The position numbers and the translations under genes are program-made. Positions 1 to 12,110 of a stretch of DNA of 64,000 nt are shown one piece after another (within the stretch, counting starts at the first letter, position 1; each line of letters starts with the position of its first letter). The stretch comes from Eustoma russellianum (taxonomy: Eukaryota; Streptophyta; Magnoliopsida; Gentianales; Gentianaceae): contig AP025046.1 in NCBI GenBank assembly GCA_036186865.1, forward strand, positions 36,232,041-36,296,040, given 5' to 3'. The notes under the pieces were generated by a model. That model did not search any database. It was not told the DNA's origin and saw nothing but the letters and a program-made list of their open reading frames with translations.

Positions 1-1757
1 TTATGCTGCCTTTATTTATGCGTTATGTTTCATGTTCAAGTTGTATATTGTTCGTAAGTCATGTAATTTGCTTAGATAGCCTGTATGTTGATATTTCTTA
101 AGGGTGGATTCATAGAAATGTTGTAAGATGATGAATGTATGTCGTTGGAGCATTACGGGGCTATTTTGAAGAGATCCAAAACCGTAGCCATTTGAGAGGC
201 AAAATGGGAAACTCCATTAGATAGGATGTTATGGTGCGGTTGAGCTTGGGTTGAGAATTTATAAGTTGAGATTATCTAGCACACTCCAGCAGTGACGTTA
301 CGATTTGGCATGTTCACGTTTCATATGCAGAGCATGGTGTTTCAAATGCTTTATGAACAAGTAAACAGTGTCACTTTTACGCTTTTCATGTTTTAAAAGA
401 GAGAACAAGAATTTTATGATGAAAAAGAAACATTTGAAATGTCATGAAGTGACATAAGTTTCAAAGAAAGGACCATGATTTTATAGTATGATTTTATGAG
501 ATGTTGCAAAAGTAAAGTTATTACGTAGTGAATCGTATCAACGAGATGGATGATTCCAAAACGACGTATGTATGTTATGTGTCGTGCGAGTACCTTGTGA
601 AGAACTTGAGCTCCTGACCCTTTTTATGTATGATGAGTTGGGCGAATACCTTGTGAAGAGCTTGGGTTCACCGGCATACGAGTCATCATTTGAGTGCATA
701 TTCAGATTGATGTACGGATCATCGTATATGTGCTTTTATGGGAGTTATTCCGGACGTTGTTGGATACTGTTTCAATACGTAAGATGGCGATCACATGTTT
801 ATAGAAAAAGGATGTTTATAGAAAAGAGCTCATGACGATCTCTGTCATGTTCTGCATGTTTTATGAAAAGAAAACCTTGAGCATTTTATGATCATGTTTT
901 ATGCATTATTACTAACCCGGAGTTGATGCAGTTACTGGTGCGTAGTCTCAAGTGAAAGTGCCTAAGATATAATATGGGTTGTGGTACACTTTCAGCAAAG
1001 TAAGAATAAGTTCTGATGTGACCTCTAAGATAAGTTGAATGAAGCATTTCCACAGGGAATAGATAGACACTTTATTCTGTCTTAATCGGTAGTCGTTATG
1101 TGACTTGTCATTATTGTTCTACCTTGTCCTGATGTGTGTGGGATGAGCTGTACTTTAGCGATATCTGTTCTTATGTATTGGTGCTGCGGTACACTGCCTG
1201 TTGATGCATGTTAAGTTACCTGATGTAATTTTTCATGATATGATTTGGCTATAATAAGTGGACTGTCATGAGTTACCTGCCTTACGTAATTGTCTGATAT
1301 ATGCTTTACTGCATTTATCCGATATGGCATAGCTTTACATGTCACTCTCCATGTTGCATTAATGTTCACCATGCATGATCCACATGAAGAACCTAGGCGG
1401 ATAGACTTGCTGAGTGATTAAAAGATTGGCTATCGCACATACTTGCCTATTTACCATGTTTCAGATAACAGGTAACACTACACAGGCTTGTTGAGGACAG
1501 GCTAGATTGGCCATTTATAACGAAGAACATACCGACATATTTGCTCTGAAGGCGTTAGGTCCCGGTTTATGATGTACTTCAGAGGATTTTAGTATTCTGT
1601 ATAATATGACTTGTACATATTATGATGTAATGCATTGTATGTCGATTATGAGTTATTTATGTTATGTTGCTTCCGCTTATCGATTCATTATTCATGTCGA
1701 CATGTACATGTATAGTATCGACGCCTTGTACTCTTTGGAGTAGATTACGGCAGGTGT
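1..1757 (+). mobile_element. Gypsy-type LTR fragment, plus orientation (inverted copy)
   Basis: No convincing coding frame is present. The stretch is the reverse complement of the LTR segment that starts at 5055. For example 1660-1737 (gcttccgcttatcgatt, catgtcgacatg, gtatcgacgcctt) matches the complement of about 5100-5185, 1400-1500 matches the complement of about 5340-5450, and the doubled motif ataccttgtgaagagctt near 590-665 matches the complement of about 6120-6280. It therefore looks like the end part of an LTR of the same family lying in the opposite orientation. It stops about 45 bp before the expected LTR terminus and abuts the LTR at 1766. It may continue left of the window. The short ORF at 572-835 is not supported. 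Confidence 0.65.
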
Positions 1758-1765
1758 ACTAGACC

Positions 1766-2448
1766 GGAATTGAGAGGAAAAGGTAGGAGTTGAAGAACTT
1801 GGTTGGTTTGAAGGAGAGAAGGTTTGTTTGAAGGAGAGGTAGAGAAGAGGAAGCTTGTGTGTAATGTAAGAAGTGGGAAAAATTTCAATGTGTTGCCCTT
1901 TTGGAGTCTCTTCCGAGAATAATAGAGGGAGGAAAGAAAAAAAAATCTTGTGAGTTGTGTAGTAGGTGGTAGGCGAAACGATGGAAATAGAAGAGTGTGT
2001 AAGAGGTTTAACAAAAGGTGATGTCTTGTCTCCTTTTCTTGCTAGAGTGGCCGGCCTTGGGTTGGGAGAGGAGAGAGTTTTTTGTCTTTTATGCCATATT
2101 GGGCAAAGTGGGAGAAAATGTGTTAAAAGTGCATTAGAATGATCGTATCGGGTATTTTTATTTGGTTTAATTTATATCTACCGACTTATGTTGATAACGA
2201 CTAAGTTATTTAAAGTGTATTGTATGTCTGAAAATTCGTTATCTAGTGCTGTTAAGTTTTGCTATATCCGTTAACTGATCGTTCGGTTATTTTTCTGAGC
2301 GTTTCTAACCCTGATATTTAATGTCGATGTCTTTATTAATCCTAAATAAAATTTAAATTCCACCAAAGTTTTATCGACATCGCATTTGCGTTCTATTTTT
2401 CATCATCTTATTTTACTTTTCACTGACCCGGAAACGCGGGTTGTAACA
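1766..2448 (-). mobile_element. Start part of 3' LTR of the minus-strand gypsy-type element
   Basis: This matches 39525-40209 closely and in the same orientation. Shared landmarks are the purine-rich gagaggaaaaggtaggagttg at the left, the wording around ttatttggtttaatttatatc, and the right end gacccgg...cgggttgtaaca. Read on the minus strand it begins TGTTACAACCCG directly after a polypurine tract, which is how a 3' LTR begins. Only about 680 bp remain, because the rest is replaced at about 1760 by LTR sequence in the opposite orientation. Confidence 0.75.
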
Positions 2449-2466
2449 TTCTTCCCCCCTTATAAA
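2449..2466 (-). other. Polypurine tract of gypsy-type element
   Basis: On the minus strand this reads as a purine run (aaggggggaagaa) ending exactly where the LTR starts with TGTTACAACC. It is followed on the internal side by tttcgatgacgaaac. In LTR retrotransposons this tract primes plus-strand DNA synthesis. Its position fixes the 3' LTR boundary. Confidence 0.75.
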
Positions 2467-3640
2467 AAGTTTCGTCATCGAAACTTAAGGTTGTATCGAT
2501 TTTACGCTTACGGATTTAAACACTTAATTTCTAGCGTCATTTCTTAATTGCCTATGATTCAACTTAGTATTCACTGACTTATGATAAAAATTTTCTTAAT
2601 TTACTGTTTCCGTATACCTCCTATTAATCCGCTTAGGTTTTCTACAACCTCATATTTCTGCACGTTACAATAACTTTTATACTTACCATTTTCAGCAGCT
2701 AATCCTCATTCGATTAAATCTTATATCATATCAACTCCTACTTATTCATGCTTACCAAGATTCAACTTACGCTCACTAATTCCAACCAGATAATCCGACG
2801 TCCTTCAAAATTCATAATTAACTTCCGATATGACATGATTCATCATAACTCTATCTCTATTTATATAATCGTATTCTTATCGCTATAAATTTACATCTCT
2901 AATGCGACTAACATCTTTGACATACTCTAAAATTCCTACAGTCATCGTCTTAATCATACACGTACAACTTGAGAAATGTATGTACTAAATTCTAGTCGCC
3001 ATAATTCTTATAAATCACTGCTTACCACTATACTATATATTATATCTTAATCAGCCTACGAAGTTCTATCAATATCTCCAAATATTATTCCCACTAGAGT
3101 TGAACCTGAAATTGTAGAAATTACTATTTATGACTACGATGTTACTAATAGTTAATTGAGAATTAAGGTATTTCGGTGACTTGCCATGTATAAATGTTGG
3201 GAATCCTAAACGACTTACTTATACTCTCTATTTTCTCGTATCTGCCTAATAACGTTCTATTTCTCTTATATTAAGGTTGTCGCTATCGTCTAAGATTGCT
3301 TCTCACGTCTATGATCATTTCTTAAATTCTACAATTCCTTCTTAAGTCTATGTCATTATTACAGCCTAATCTAGTCTCTGAAGGATCTATTACATTACTT
3401 GCCTAGGGTTTGCTAACCCATGTACATTTCCGATGTTATTCAAAACAACCAAATTTAATGGTGTGATCATTTCGATTCCCATACTGCATTTAATTTTTGA
3501 CCTGATAACAATGATCAAAATAATTTACAAACTTTGACATACCCGTTTTAATATCCGGCTCTCAAGTTATCGAAGTCTAGCAGCTCCTAATATTGGGCAT
3601 GGGTCTGAGATGGTTCTTCTTACTGCGTCATTCTCAGTGA
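2467..3640 (-). other. Non-coding internal part of gypsy-type element, no pol seen
   Basis: About 1.2 kb of AT-rich sequence lies between the polypurine tract and the end of gag. I searched for protease (DSG), reverse transcriptase (YVDD or similar), RNase H and integrase (HHCC, DDE) motifs by eye and found none. A full Ty3/gypsy element would need roughly 3 kb of pol here. Either pol was deleted and the remainder decayed, or the element belongs to a gag-only non-autonomous type. Confidence 0.5.
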
Positions 3641-3644
3641 GTCT

Positions 3645-4692
3645 CTTCGTCTCCTTGGGCATTTTCTGTCCACGTGCTACGTCTCGCTGCATCGAAAACA
3701 CACATCAGTCCTCATGTGGCATTCAACTGTATGATGCCTCCGACATCACCTGCATATTAGAACCGTGGCTGCTGTCCTCCATCGTCGTTGAGACTGGTGC
3801 CTATTGGATGACTGCGCATGGGGTCGTCTGCCTATCTGCCGCATGTATGGACTTCATCTCTTGGTCCGATCCTCTATGCCAACCCGAGTTCTCATGTTTC
3901 TAGCTTCTCAGTCCCGTATTGCCACGATGCGCTCCACCCGATAACAGTCTTCTAGCAATCTCTCAAAATTGTCTGGGTGCGTTCCGATTAACCAATTCCG
4001 AATTCGGGGATGTAGACCACGTCTAAACCTGATCATTTTCAGCGTCTCATCACTCATTAGCTCTGGAACATATCTACCCAGATTGGCAAAACGTTGAAAG
4101 TACTCATCAACAGAAGTATCGGTCTCTTGTTCTAAGACTGCAAATTGTCTTACTCTCTGTATAATTAATGCCGGAGACAGATAAAATTCACAGAATTCAT
4201 CCACAAAGTCCGCCCATGCTAATGGTTGTGGCAAAGGCTAAATATATATTCTCCACCACTGCCTAGCTTGCCCAACAAGGAATAGTCGGATAATCTGCAC
4301 CTTTACCTCTTCTGGTGCTTGTATCAATCGAAGACTCTCTTCTACCTCGTCGAACCATTTTTCTGCCTCATCCGAGTTAGGTACCCCATGAAAGTGCGGA
4401 ATTCGGGTTTGCACTAACATCCTATAGTAATACCCTCTGCTGCCCCGTGTTTGAGACTGTGGTTGAGTCTGAGAAGGTGTAGATACTGGGGCCCGAGCTG
4501 TATGCATCTGCGATGCCCTGCCTATCTGACTCAGCAAATACAAAGTCTTAGTGAATGTGCGAAGAGCCTCCTCCGAAGAAGGTGTCGGAGGTTGTGTGAC
4601 ATGTGTCCATGACGTCCAAGTCTGCTCAGAAACTGGGGTTCTTCCTGGTGATAACGACGATGGCGTGCGACTATGATATCATGAGGACATCC
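3645..4692 (-). pseudogene. Gypsy-type Gag (capsid plus zinc knuckle), disrupted
   Basis: Gag packages the element RNA in cytoplasmic virus-like particles. Two adjacent minus-strand frames carry a Retrotrans_gag-type capsid. 4543-4238 has RIPHFHGVPNSDEAEKWFDE and a QIIRLFLVGQARQWW core. 4234-3908 continues it with WADFVDEFCEFYLSP, a SVDEYFQRFANLGRYVPE segment and RFRRGLHPRIRNWL. Downstream, at about 3690-3740, a zinc knuckle of C-X2-C-X4-H-X4-C spacing is readable with a stop codon inside it. The frame also breaks between the two capsid pieces at about 4236. No protease or pol follows. The plus-strand ORF at 3610-3903 is an artefact of this region. Confidence 0.75.
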
Positions 4693-5039
4693 TATTTCAA
4701 CAGCCAATTTGCATAATCAGTCGGTATATTATAAAACACTTGGAAATTTAAAAGGTCATACAATTTTAAAGGAAGCAGTTTACTTAGTATGATCCTGAGT
4801 CAATCTATGAGGTATTACTGAGATATAAGGTTACTCCGGATATTTTTGCTAAATTGTGCTAAGGGTTCCTATTCTAAGGCTGTTACCCTCAATCTAAGAT
4901 CACGCACTTCGATTCTACGATCTTGGCTTATGTTCTACAATTATAGCTTAGATTCTAGAATCGTCACTTAGTTTCTTCAATCATAGCCTATTACATGTTG
5001 TTGTTCACCTTATGTTGTCTGCAGTGGGCCTGGAGCCTT
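4693..5039 (-). other. Untranslated leader of gypsy-type element
   Basis: About 350 bp between the primer-binding site and gag. No coding frame. It contains a run of short similar segments (cttagattctagaatcgtcac, cttggcttatgttctac) that look like a degenerate short repeat at 4880-4985. Confidence 0.4.
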
Positions 5040-5052
5040 GGCTCTGATACCA
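5040..5052 (-). other. Primer-binding site (initiator-Met tRNA)
   Basis: The minus strand reads tggtatcagagcc, the standard plant retrotransposon site complementary to the 3' end of initiator Met-tRNA. It sits 2 bp inside an LTR end that reads ...ggcgaggtgctaca. This defines the internal edge of the 5' LTR at 5055. Confidence 0.85.
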
Positions 5053-5054
5053 CC

Positions 5055-7217
5055 TGTAGCACCTCGCCCAAAACTAGGGTTCCGGCCCGATGCATCAACC
5101 GTACACTACTACGAAGAGTATAAGGCGTCGATACTATACATGCGCATGTCGACATGAATACTAAATCGATAAGCGGAAGCCACATAAACATGAACAAATA
5201 CAATCGACATGCATCACTATACATCCACTTTGGTACAAATCATCTGATGCTATACACTGAATTACTCTTAATACATGATAATCACATAAATAACATCTTT
5301 TATATATCCTCTCAGTACACTTTCTTGCTATCAGTGATCTATATGGCATGTCCTCAAAAAGCCTGTACAGTGGTACCTGTTATCTGTAAGGTGATAAGAC
5401 AAGTATGAGCGATAGCCAACTTTTAATCGCTCAGCAAGTAATCCCACTAGATATGCCATGTGGATCATACATGGGGAGACGGAGTACAACATAATGATAA
5501 CATAACAATGAACATAATAAAGCGCGTCTCCATTATAATTAAAAGACGCATGATACGAATATAAAACAAAACATGAAAGTTTACATTGTATCATAGAAAT
5601 CATAACTGTCTATCTCAGTCTATTCCTACATAAATGTCCATACTTACGTTCTAATCCATAACATACTGAGGTCACATCTTATAGCCGTTATATTTTCATA
5701 CATAGTCTTTCTCAATCAACTTAAGAGAAATAAACCTACGGATATTCTAACCATATCCTAAGGTCTGGTTCGCAAGTACTGGCGTCATTCACATAATTAA
5801 CTCGTAGACAAGAATACGAAGCTTCAGAAAGTTATAATGAATATCTACTTACCTTCTAAAGACTTGTTTGTGTCTACAGCTTATTCTCTCGATTCTCATT
5901 CTGTACTGTACATCAATTCTATCTCCAATGTAATGATGCAATGATGATTCTTAATGATTCTGATGTAGAGTTTTTTAACTTGAAAAGCAAAATATATCTG
6001 TAGAGTGTAAAATAAGTGATGGCCATCCTACGTAAGAAAACATTATATACGGTGACCGGAAAGATTCTCCAAGTAGTCATATATACCACTAATACGCTCA
6101 TTGTAGGTATATGTATCTAATGGTGACTCATATGGCCGGTGATCTCCGGAATCGCTCGCCTGATGAAAATACAACACTTAATGTATATTCCGGTGATCTC
6201 AGGAATTGCTTGCCTGATGAACATACGACACATAACGTATACTATAAAATCATCGAGGAGTCCAAGTACGCTCGCGAGGTACTCACACGACTCATAACTG
6301 TAAACATAAGCTGTGTCTCTTGAAACCTTCCATCCTGTTGATACGGTTTGTTACATGAAATCTATTCTTTCTGAAACATGTTGGAAAAATCTCTTGAAAA
6401 CATGTGATGTCATAAACTGTTTGTAGACAGTACTATTACTGAAACCATAAGCTGTCCGTACCCAGCAAAATCATAATCATATCGTAACTTTTAAACATTT
6501 CATATGATGCAACATGTATGCAAATGAATCTGTTTCTATTCTATATCACATGTGTAAATACTCTGATCATACTCAAATACTCTGTTTCTCTTTTCAATCC
6601 CTCGGCTAACCCGGCCACTTTCGTACAATTTCTATTCTACAACTTATTCGTAACGTATCCATTTTACTCTCAAGTAAGAAAATCTAAAAATCCTAATTTA
6701 ACATACTTTACTATATAATCTTATATTCATGTACTATTTATGCAAAATAACCGTATTTCATACAATACTTATATTTTATATTGCTTTCTATCTATGAACA
6801 TATATATGCACATTTTATGACATATAACTTAGTCACTTTCAAAACTTAACATATATATGTATACAAAATATATTTAATTCTTTTTACCAATATAAGGCCT
6901 ATTGGCCGAATTATCACACATACATATATATATTTGTATAAATTCTATAAACTTTATATATATAAGTCCATAACACTTGAAATAACTCCTTTTTCATATA
7001 TTAGTTTATATACTATACATATATGTATTCATAAAGTGTATTTAATCCATTTTCTTCTAATAAAAGGCTTAATGGTCGATTTTAACTTATGTATACAAAT
7101 ACTTGCTTAAATTTTTATACACTTTACATGTCTATAACTATAATCTTTGAAATAACTATTTAAATACATTTTTCATTAAATTGAAGTCATTTAGGCCATT
7201 AGTGTACAGATAGGCCG

Positions 7218-7219
<2 letters not shown>
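5055..7219 (-). mobile_element. 5' LTR of gypsy-type element, internal-side segment
   Basis: The segment starts next to the primer-binding site and runs upward until LINE-A interrupts it in a (TA)n tract. It has an inverted partner at 1-1757. From about 6720 it becomes AT-rich and contains degenerate units built on aaggccta-ttggccgaat plus catacatatata-like sequence (near 6895, 7067 and 7195). Similar units recur at 21850-21910 and 38930-38990. This supports one long LTR split by later insertions. No host gene is seen in it. Confidence 0.6.

Positions 7220-7254
<35 letters not shown>
7220..7254. repeat. (TA)n microsatellite at LINE insertion site
   Basis: About 35 bp of uninterrupted TA follow ggccgaaata. 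The same ggccgaaata reappears at 15846-15855 next to the N gap, so this tract looks like the target-site duplication of LINE-A. Confidence 0.8.
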
Positions 7255-7255
<1 letters not shown>

Positions 7256-7796
7256 TTTTTTATAAAAGAGACCATGTCCCTGCATTTTATTATGAAAGAT
7301 AGCCCTCACTTATGGTGGAGGAATACCATAATTACAAATAAAGTCATAACATAATTGTATGAACTAACCAAAGGACGAAATGCATTTGTCCAAGTACAAA
7401 AGTGGGGCGAGGAGTGTTCAAAAGCGGTATGATATGCCTCATTAAAACCTTGGCAAGCAAAACCACCCTTGTGGATAAAATCTTGCACGAAGGAAAAAGA
7501 GTACATATTTACCGCCTTTGAAACCATATAAATAAGCCGCAGCCCAACCAAATTGTGTGCCGTTAAAAAGCTATAAGAATGATAAGAGTCAGCAGAGCAG
7601 TCCATAATCACAGCAGTGTAGCCCATGACCATCCATGCAAATGTAAAGATATATCGGTTAGTAAGACAAGAAAACTGTAATAATATGTGAACCACATAAA
7701 ATGAAGTCATACCGAGTCTGCTTGCACCCCCTAGGATACAGGCAGAATTTATCAAAAATTGCCAATCCATGTGGAAGACACGCAAAATCAAGGATG

Positions 7797-9333
7797 TCAA
7801 AGATGTCCTGTTGACTTCTCCAATCGTACACAACCCCAAACTAACGAAAGGAGCGTGTGACGCGAGTATAGAACCATCCGAGGGTCTAACATACCCTGCT
7901 GCGCTAAATAGTGAGCTGCCATGTTGGCTTCCCTGTAGACATGTTGAAAGACAAGCTGATGATGTTGCTTCAAAGAAAGAAGCAATCGCAGGTGATAATT
8001 CCCCGAAACAAATGAAGGTCTTTCAAGTGATGTATGTAACTGAGAACAATCAGACTCTGGAATAATATGACGATGCAATGGCAGAAAATAAAGCAAACCG
8101 AATACTGCAGCTTGTATCTCAGCAATGAGTGGAGTATTTGGTGGCAGATGAAAAGAAATAGCCCCCATGTATGCACCAGAATGATCACATAAAATAGCCC
8201 CACCTACTGCATTCAACCTACCTACAACTGCATCAACATTTAGCTTTAAACGACCAGAAGGAGAAGCTAACCATCGAACAATTTGTGGCCACGGAAGTCG
8301 AAGTGACGACAGCGAGTGAAGATGGTGGACCGATGCAAAGCCTGCGGTGAGCTTTGAACCATCAAGCGTTTTACCCCACAGAAAAATGTCTAAACGTACC
8401 CTAGCCATAAGAGATGACGTTGAAAAAGATGTCTCATCCCCATAAACCAACGATGTGTATTTGTGCCATATATTATAGACAATGATAGATGGAACTAAGA
8501 TTTTCAGCATCCCTAATAGTGAAGACAATGTAGCCGGATACTACCAGGACAATAGATACTGTCATAGCTTCAAAGACAAGGAGAAACCCCATGTAACTAC
8601 AATTCATAGAATTCCCAAACATATCGAATACGATCACAGTACAAGAAAACATGATCTAGTGCGGCAGACGCCTCCTTGCAGAATGAATATTGTGTAGGCA
8701 TAATAATGGTAAACTTTCTAATGTAGTCTTCAAATGGCAATGCACGATGGTAAATTCGCCACAAGAAATTTTGGATGACAGGAGTATTATACTTGCACCA
8801 AATAAAACGTGCGGAAATAAGAGTGGGCTGCGGTGTACGACAAAGATCATAAGCAGATCGCAAAGTAAACTCACCCGATTCAGTTCCCGTCCAACCTAGA
8901 TGTGAATCATGTCGATGACTGTTATTCTCGCAAAATGTATTAACACGGCAAATGAGCTTCCAAATAGGAGAATCTGGAAGTCATGGACGAAAATCCCCAT
9001 GTTGTCCATATTTAGCATGAAAAAAATGACTCCAAAGCGTGTTGTTTTGTTGATAGGACCACCAAATACGACAGAAATAGGCCTCTTGCAATGCCCGCAG
9101 ATCGCGAATACCTAGACACCCTTCAGAACAAGGAGTACAAACGATTGACCACGATAACCAATGATGTCTCTGTCCCCAATAGAATGCAGCCATTTTCCTT
9201 TCAATAATTTTAATCACAGATAGTGGCAAGCCACCTGTAGCGATAATATGTAAAGGTAGGGCCAAGATAACAGAGACCAGTAAAACAAGCCTACATGCCA
9301 GCGAAAGCAAGCGATTATGCCTACCATGCAGTC
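7797..9333 (-). pseudogene. LINE-A ORF2, C-terminal part (RT end and RNase H), broken
   Basis: Frame pieces on the minus strand are 9310-8981 (LACRLVLLVSVILALPLHI then the ERKMAAFYWGQ and WSIVCTPCSEGCLGIRDL segment), 8863-8597 (zf-RVT-like, FLWRIYHRALPFEDYI) and 8528-7797. The last is an RNase H-like domain (RVT_3 type) starting KLNVDAVVG and including GGAILCDHSG, AEIQAAVFGLLYF, ESDCSQLHTSL and HVYREANMAAHYLA. It would help remove the RNA template during reverse transcription. The pieces lie in different frames, so no single protein is made. The neighbouring ORFs at 7306-7839 and 7970-8203 are not supported. Confidence 0.8.
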
Positions 9334-9338
9334 TAGAG

Positions 9339-12110
9339 TGTTGGACCGTGCACCTGCAATAAACACCACTAGAGGAGGAGGTGAATAGTGGTTAGCAGAA
9401 ATTACACTACAACCCTTTGTTAAAATCCCCTTTGAAAACAGAATCTGAGACCACCTCAGATTCAGAACCTGTTTTTCAAAAATTCACAAATAATTGTACA
9501 CAACTCTAAAAATTATGAAACTTTCCAGAATTTAACTTCAATGAGTTAACAAGACTTTGTGAAAACATCAAACAAAAATAAGATCGTTTGTCCCTTCCAA
9601 CAAATAAAAAGATTCAGATGGTCAATCTGGACAGAATTGGACAGAATGTTGCTGATTTTGCAAAACGTGTTTCTCTTTGAATACTCAACCAAAAAGGTTG
9701 ATCTTTATATCAAAACACTCCTTAGGATGTGTAGATGAATTTTCCAAAAGGCTCTGACCTTAAACAATTCTTGAAAGATAGAGAATTTAAGTTTTCTCAA
9801 AAACTGGTCAGATTGCGGCCAGATTGGAGCAGTTATCTTGCAAAGACTGAAAGACTAACATTCCCTTGCTCAAATCAAGTGATTCTTGTTGCAAATGAAA
9901 TCTAACAGTCTGAAGTATTACTCCACCAAAAATCACGAATTTTGAAAATGTTTAGCTATTTTTACAAATTGTGTGAAGTTGGATGAAAACTGGAGTAAAA
10001 AACGGGCAGAAAACCGAAATAAAGAAACAAGAGAAGAACACCAAGAATTTATCCTGGTTCGGTCAATGTGACCTACTCCAGTTCCAAGAAACACCTTTCC
10101 TTGGATTTCACTATGAAATGAGCACCTTACAACAAGAGCCAAGCTTGATCCTTGGGTTATACACCAACCATACTCAAGACTTGGATAATCACCTTCTAAC
10201 CAACACTTAGTTGCAACACCTCTACAACCTATTGATATAGCCTTATAAAGATGGATAATCAATCTTACAAATGAAGCTCAAGAGGCTTGTATCTCACCAC
10301 AATACAACAAGAACAACTTTGCTATAATGAACAAAACAACAGCAACAAGAAGATGAAGATGAAAGCTAGACAATTCAACAAATGCTTGTGAGCTTCAAGT
10401 GTGTTTCATCTTCTTCACCAATGCCTCTATTTATAGTGTGATTTGAGCCTTGAAGATAAGAATGCACATGTGTCTCTTCATCATCAATTCCAAATGTCTT
10501 CTCATCATTGGTTGACCTTGTAGACTTGGCAAAATAAAACACAATGATTGGTCCACCTTGGCAAAATGATGTGGCCGAAAGTTTCAACTAAAAATTGACT
10601 TGGAATTGTCTTGAATTATCCTTAGCAAGAATAGATAATAAGAGAAGATAATTCCTCAACTTCTTGGCACAAGAATAGGCATGTGAGCTTTTACTTTTTC
10701 AAATCAAAAATTCAGCACCAATTTGAATGTAGTAGACGTTGGTTACTACAACATTTTCCAAAAATATTTCTTGATTTTCTTAAATAAAATAAGAAAGGAT
10801 AATATCACCAAATTATCCCCAACTTCAAGCACCATAATAGGACATGTAAAGTCTTCATTTGACTTCAAAAAATCTGCTGAAAAACACCCAAGAAAAAGTA
10901 TATAGCCGTTGGCTATATTTGAAATTTCCAAGTTGGCAATTTTGCCTACTAGCTCCTTTTTGGTTGGTCCACTTGTCTCCAACTCACAAAATGAATACAC
11001 CATCATATACACCTGAGTATACACTTTTTCAACATATATATATGTGTAGCATCTCATATTTTTGAAGAAGAAATAAATAGATAACAGTTGACAAGATTAT
11101 GTCAACGTGTAACACCGAAATTCCCTAATATTTCTTCTTATATGTTGAGATCATTTCCACACCTTTGACACCTTTAATACCTCTGAATAATGAAGATAAA
11201 TGTTCTCTTATAACATATATAAGAGAGTCTTCAAGAAAAAATAGAATGTGACATCTTAAATCGTCACATATCCAGCTATAGTCAATAATATCATCGGTTG
11301 AGAGAATAAGATATAAGATCACCATATTATCTTCAAAATAATAATAACACAGCTCCAGAATGAAGATAATAATATGCTCAAGAGATTCCTTGAGTGAAAA
11401 TACCAAAAATACCCTTGGAGGTAAAATGACCAAAATACCCCTGGTGTGAAAAACTCCAGAAATGACCCCGATGGTCAGAAATAATCACAATTCCACCTTT
11501 GTCATGATAAATAGGATGAGAATACATCCTTGAAATATTTTCATCATGTGATGTTCCTACAAAACTCAAAATACCAATTTTGCCCTTTTTGATAAGTTGT
11601 AGAAACTTCTAAGGCATGTTAGTCACAAGACAATAATAATCACCAAAAACACGTAATAATCACATAATGAACATGTATAATTCATATACAATGAAAAAAA
11701 ATCATTTAACACATTTTAGAAAATTATTTCTAAACACCCTAGACATCGATCGATCGAAGTGCCTCAGCTTCAGAGATCGATGTCTCACAGAAAGTTTCAG
11801 AGTTTGCCTCTGACCTACATCGATCAATCGGAGGGTTCGATGTACATCGATCGATCGATGTGTCTCAGGTTTAGAGATCGATGTCTCACAGAAGGTCTTG
11901 AACTTTTCTGCCTTACATAGATCGATCGATGTGAGAGATCTATGTACATAGATCGATCGATGTGCAACAACCTGAGAGATCGATGTCAACTTTTTCAACT
12001 TTTTCAATTTTTTTCAACTTTTAATCACATATAACACCATGTTTTACATTTTTAAGTATTCACCACTTAAAATCATGACTTTGAAAATTATCCAAACATA
12101 TTTCTCAACA
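9339..12110 (-). mobile_element. Solo LTR of Sirevirus type inserted in LINE-A
   Basis: The unit begins tgttggacc and ends ctcaaca on the plus strand (TGTTGAG...CCAACA on the minus strand). It is flanked by a perfect 5-bp target duplication TAGAG (9334-9338 and 12111-12115). The left end (aacaccactagaggaggaggtgaatagtgg) resembles the end of the Copia-1 LTR (gaacacactagaagg, gggttgaatagtg), so it is probably a related family in the same orientation. No gag, pol or internal LTR boundary is visible, so it is read as a solo LTR. At 2772 bp it is long for this group. ORFs inside it are chance. Confidence 0.75.
11740..11995. repeat. Cluster of ATCGATCGAT palindromes in the solo LTR
   Basis: Within about 250 bp there are at least five copies of a palindromic unit, the best being acatcgatcgatcgatgt at 11844-11861, a perfect 18-nt palindrome. 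Between copies the phrase agagatcgatgtctcacag recurs. The arrangement parallels the different palindromes in the Copia-1 LTR. Confidence 0.8.

Noticed and set aside
572..835. 87-codon plus-strand ORF
   Set aside because: It lies in LTR sequence whose inverted copy at 6100-6700 does not preserve the frame; no recognisable domain.
3610..3903. 97-codon plus-strand ORF
   Set aside because: It overlaps the antisense of the gypsy gag zinc-knuckle region. The minus-strand reading explains the sequence.
7306..7839. 177-codon minus-strand ORF after the LINE-A RNase H
   Set aside because: It is in the 3' UTR homologous to that of LINE-B, where the frame is not conserved.
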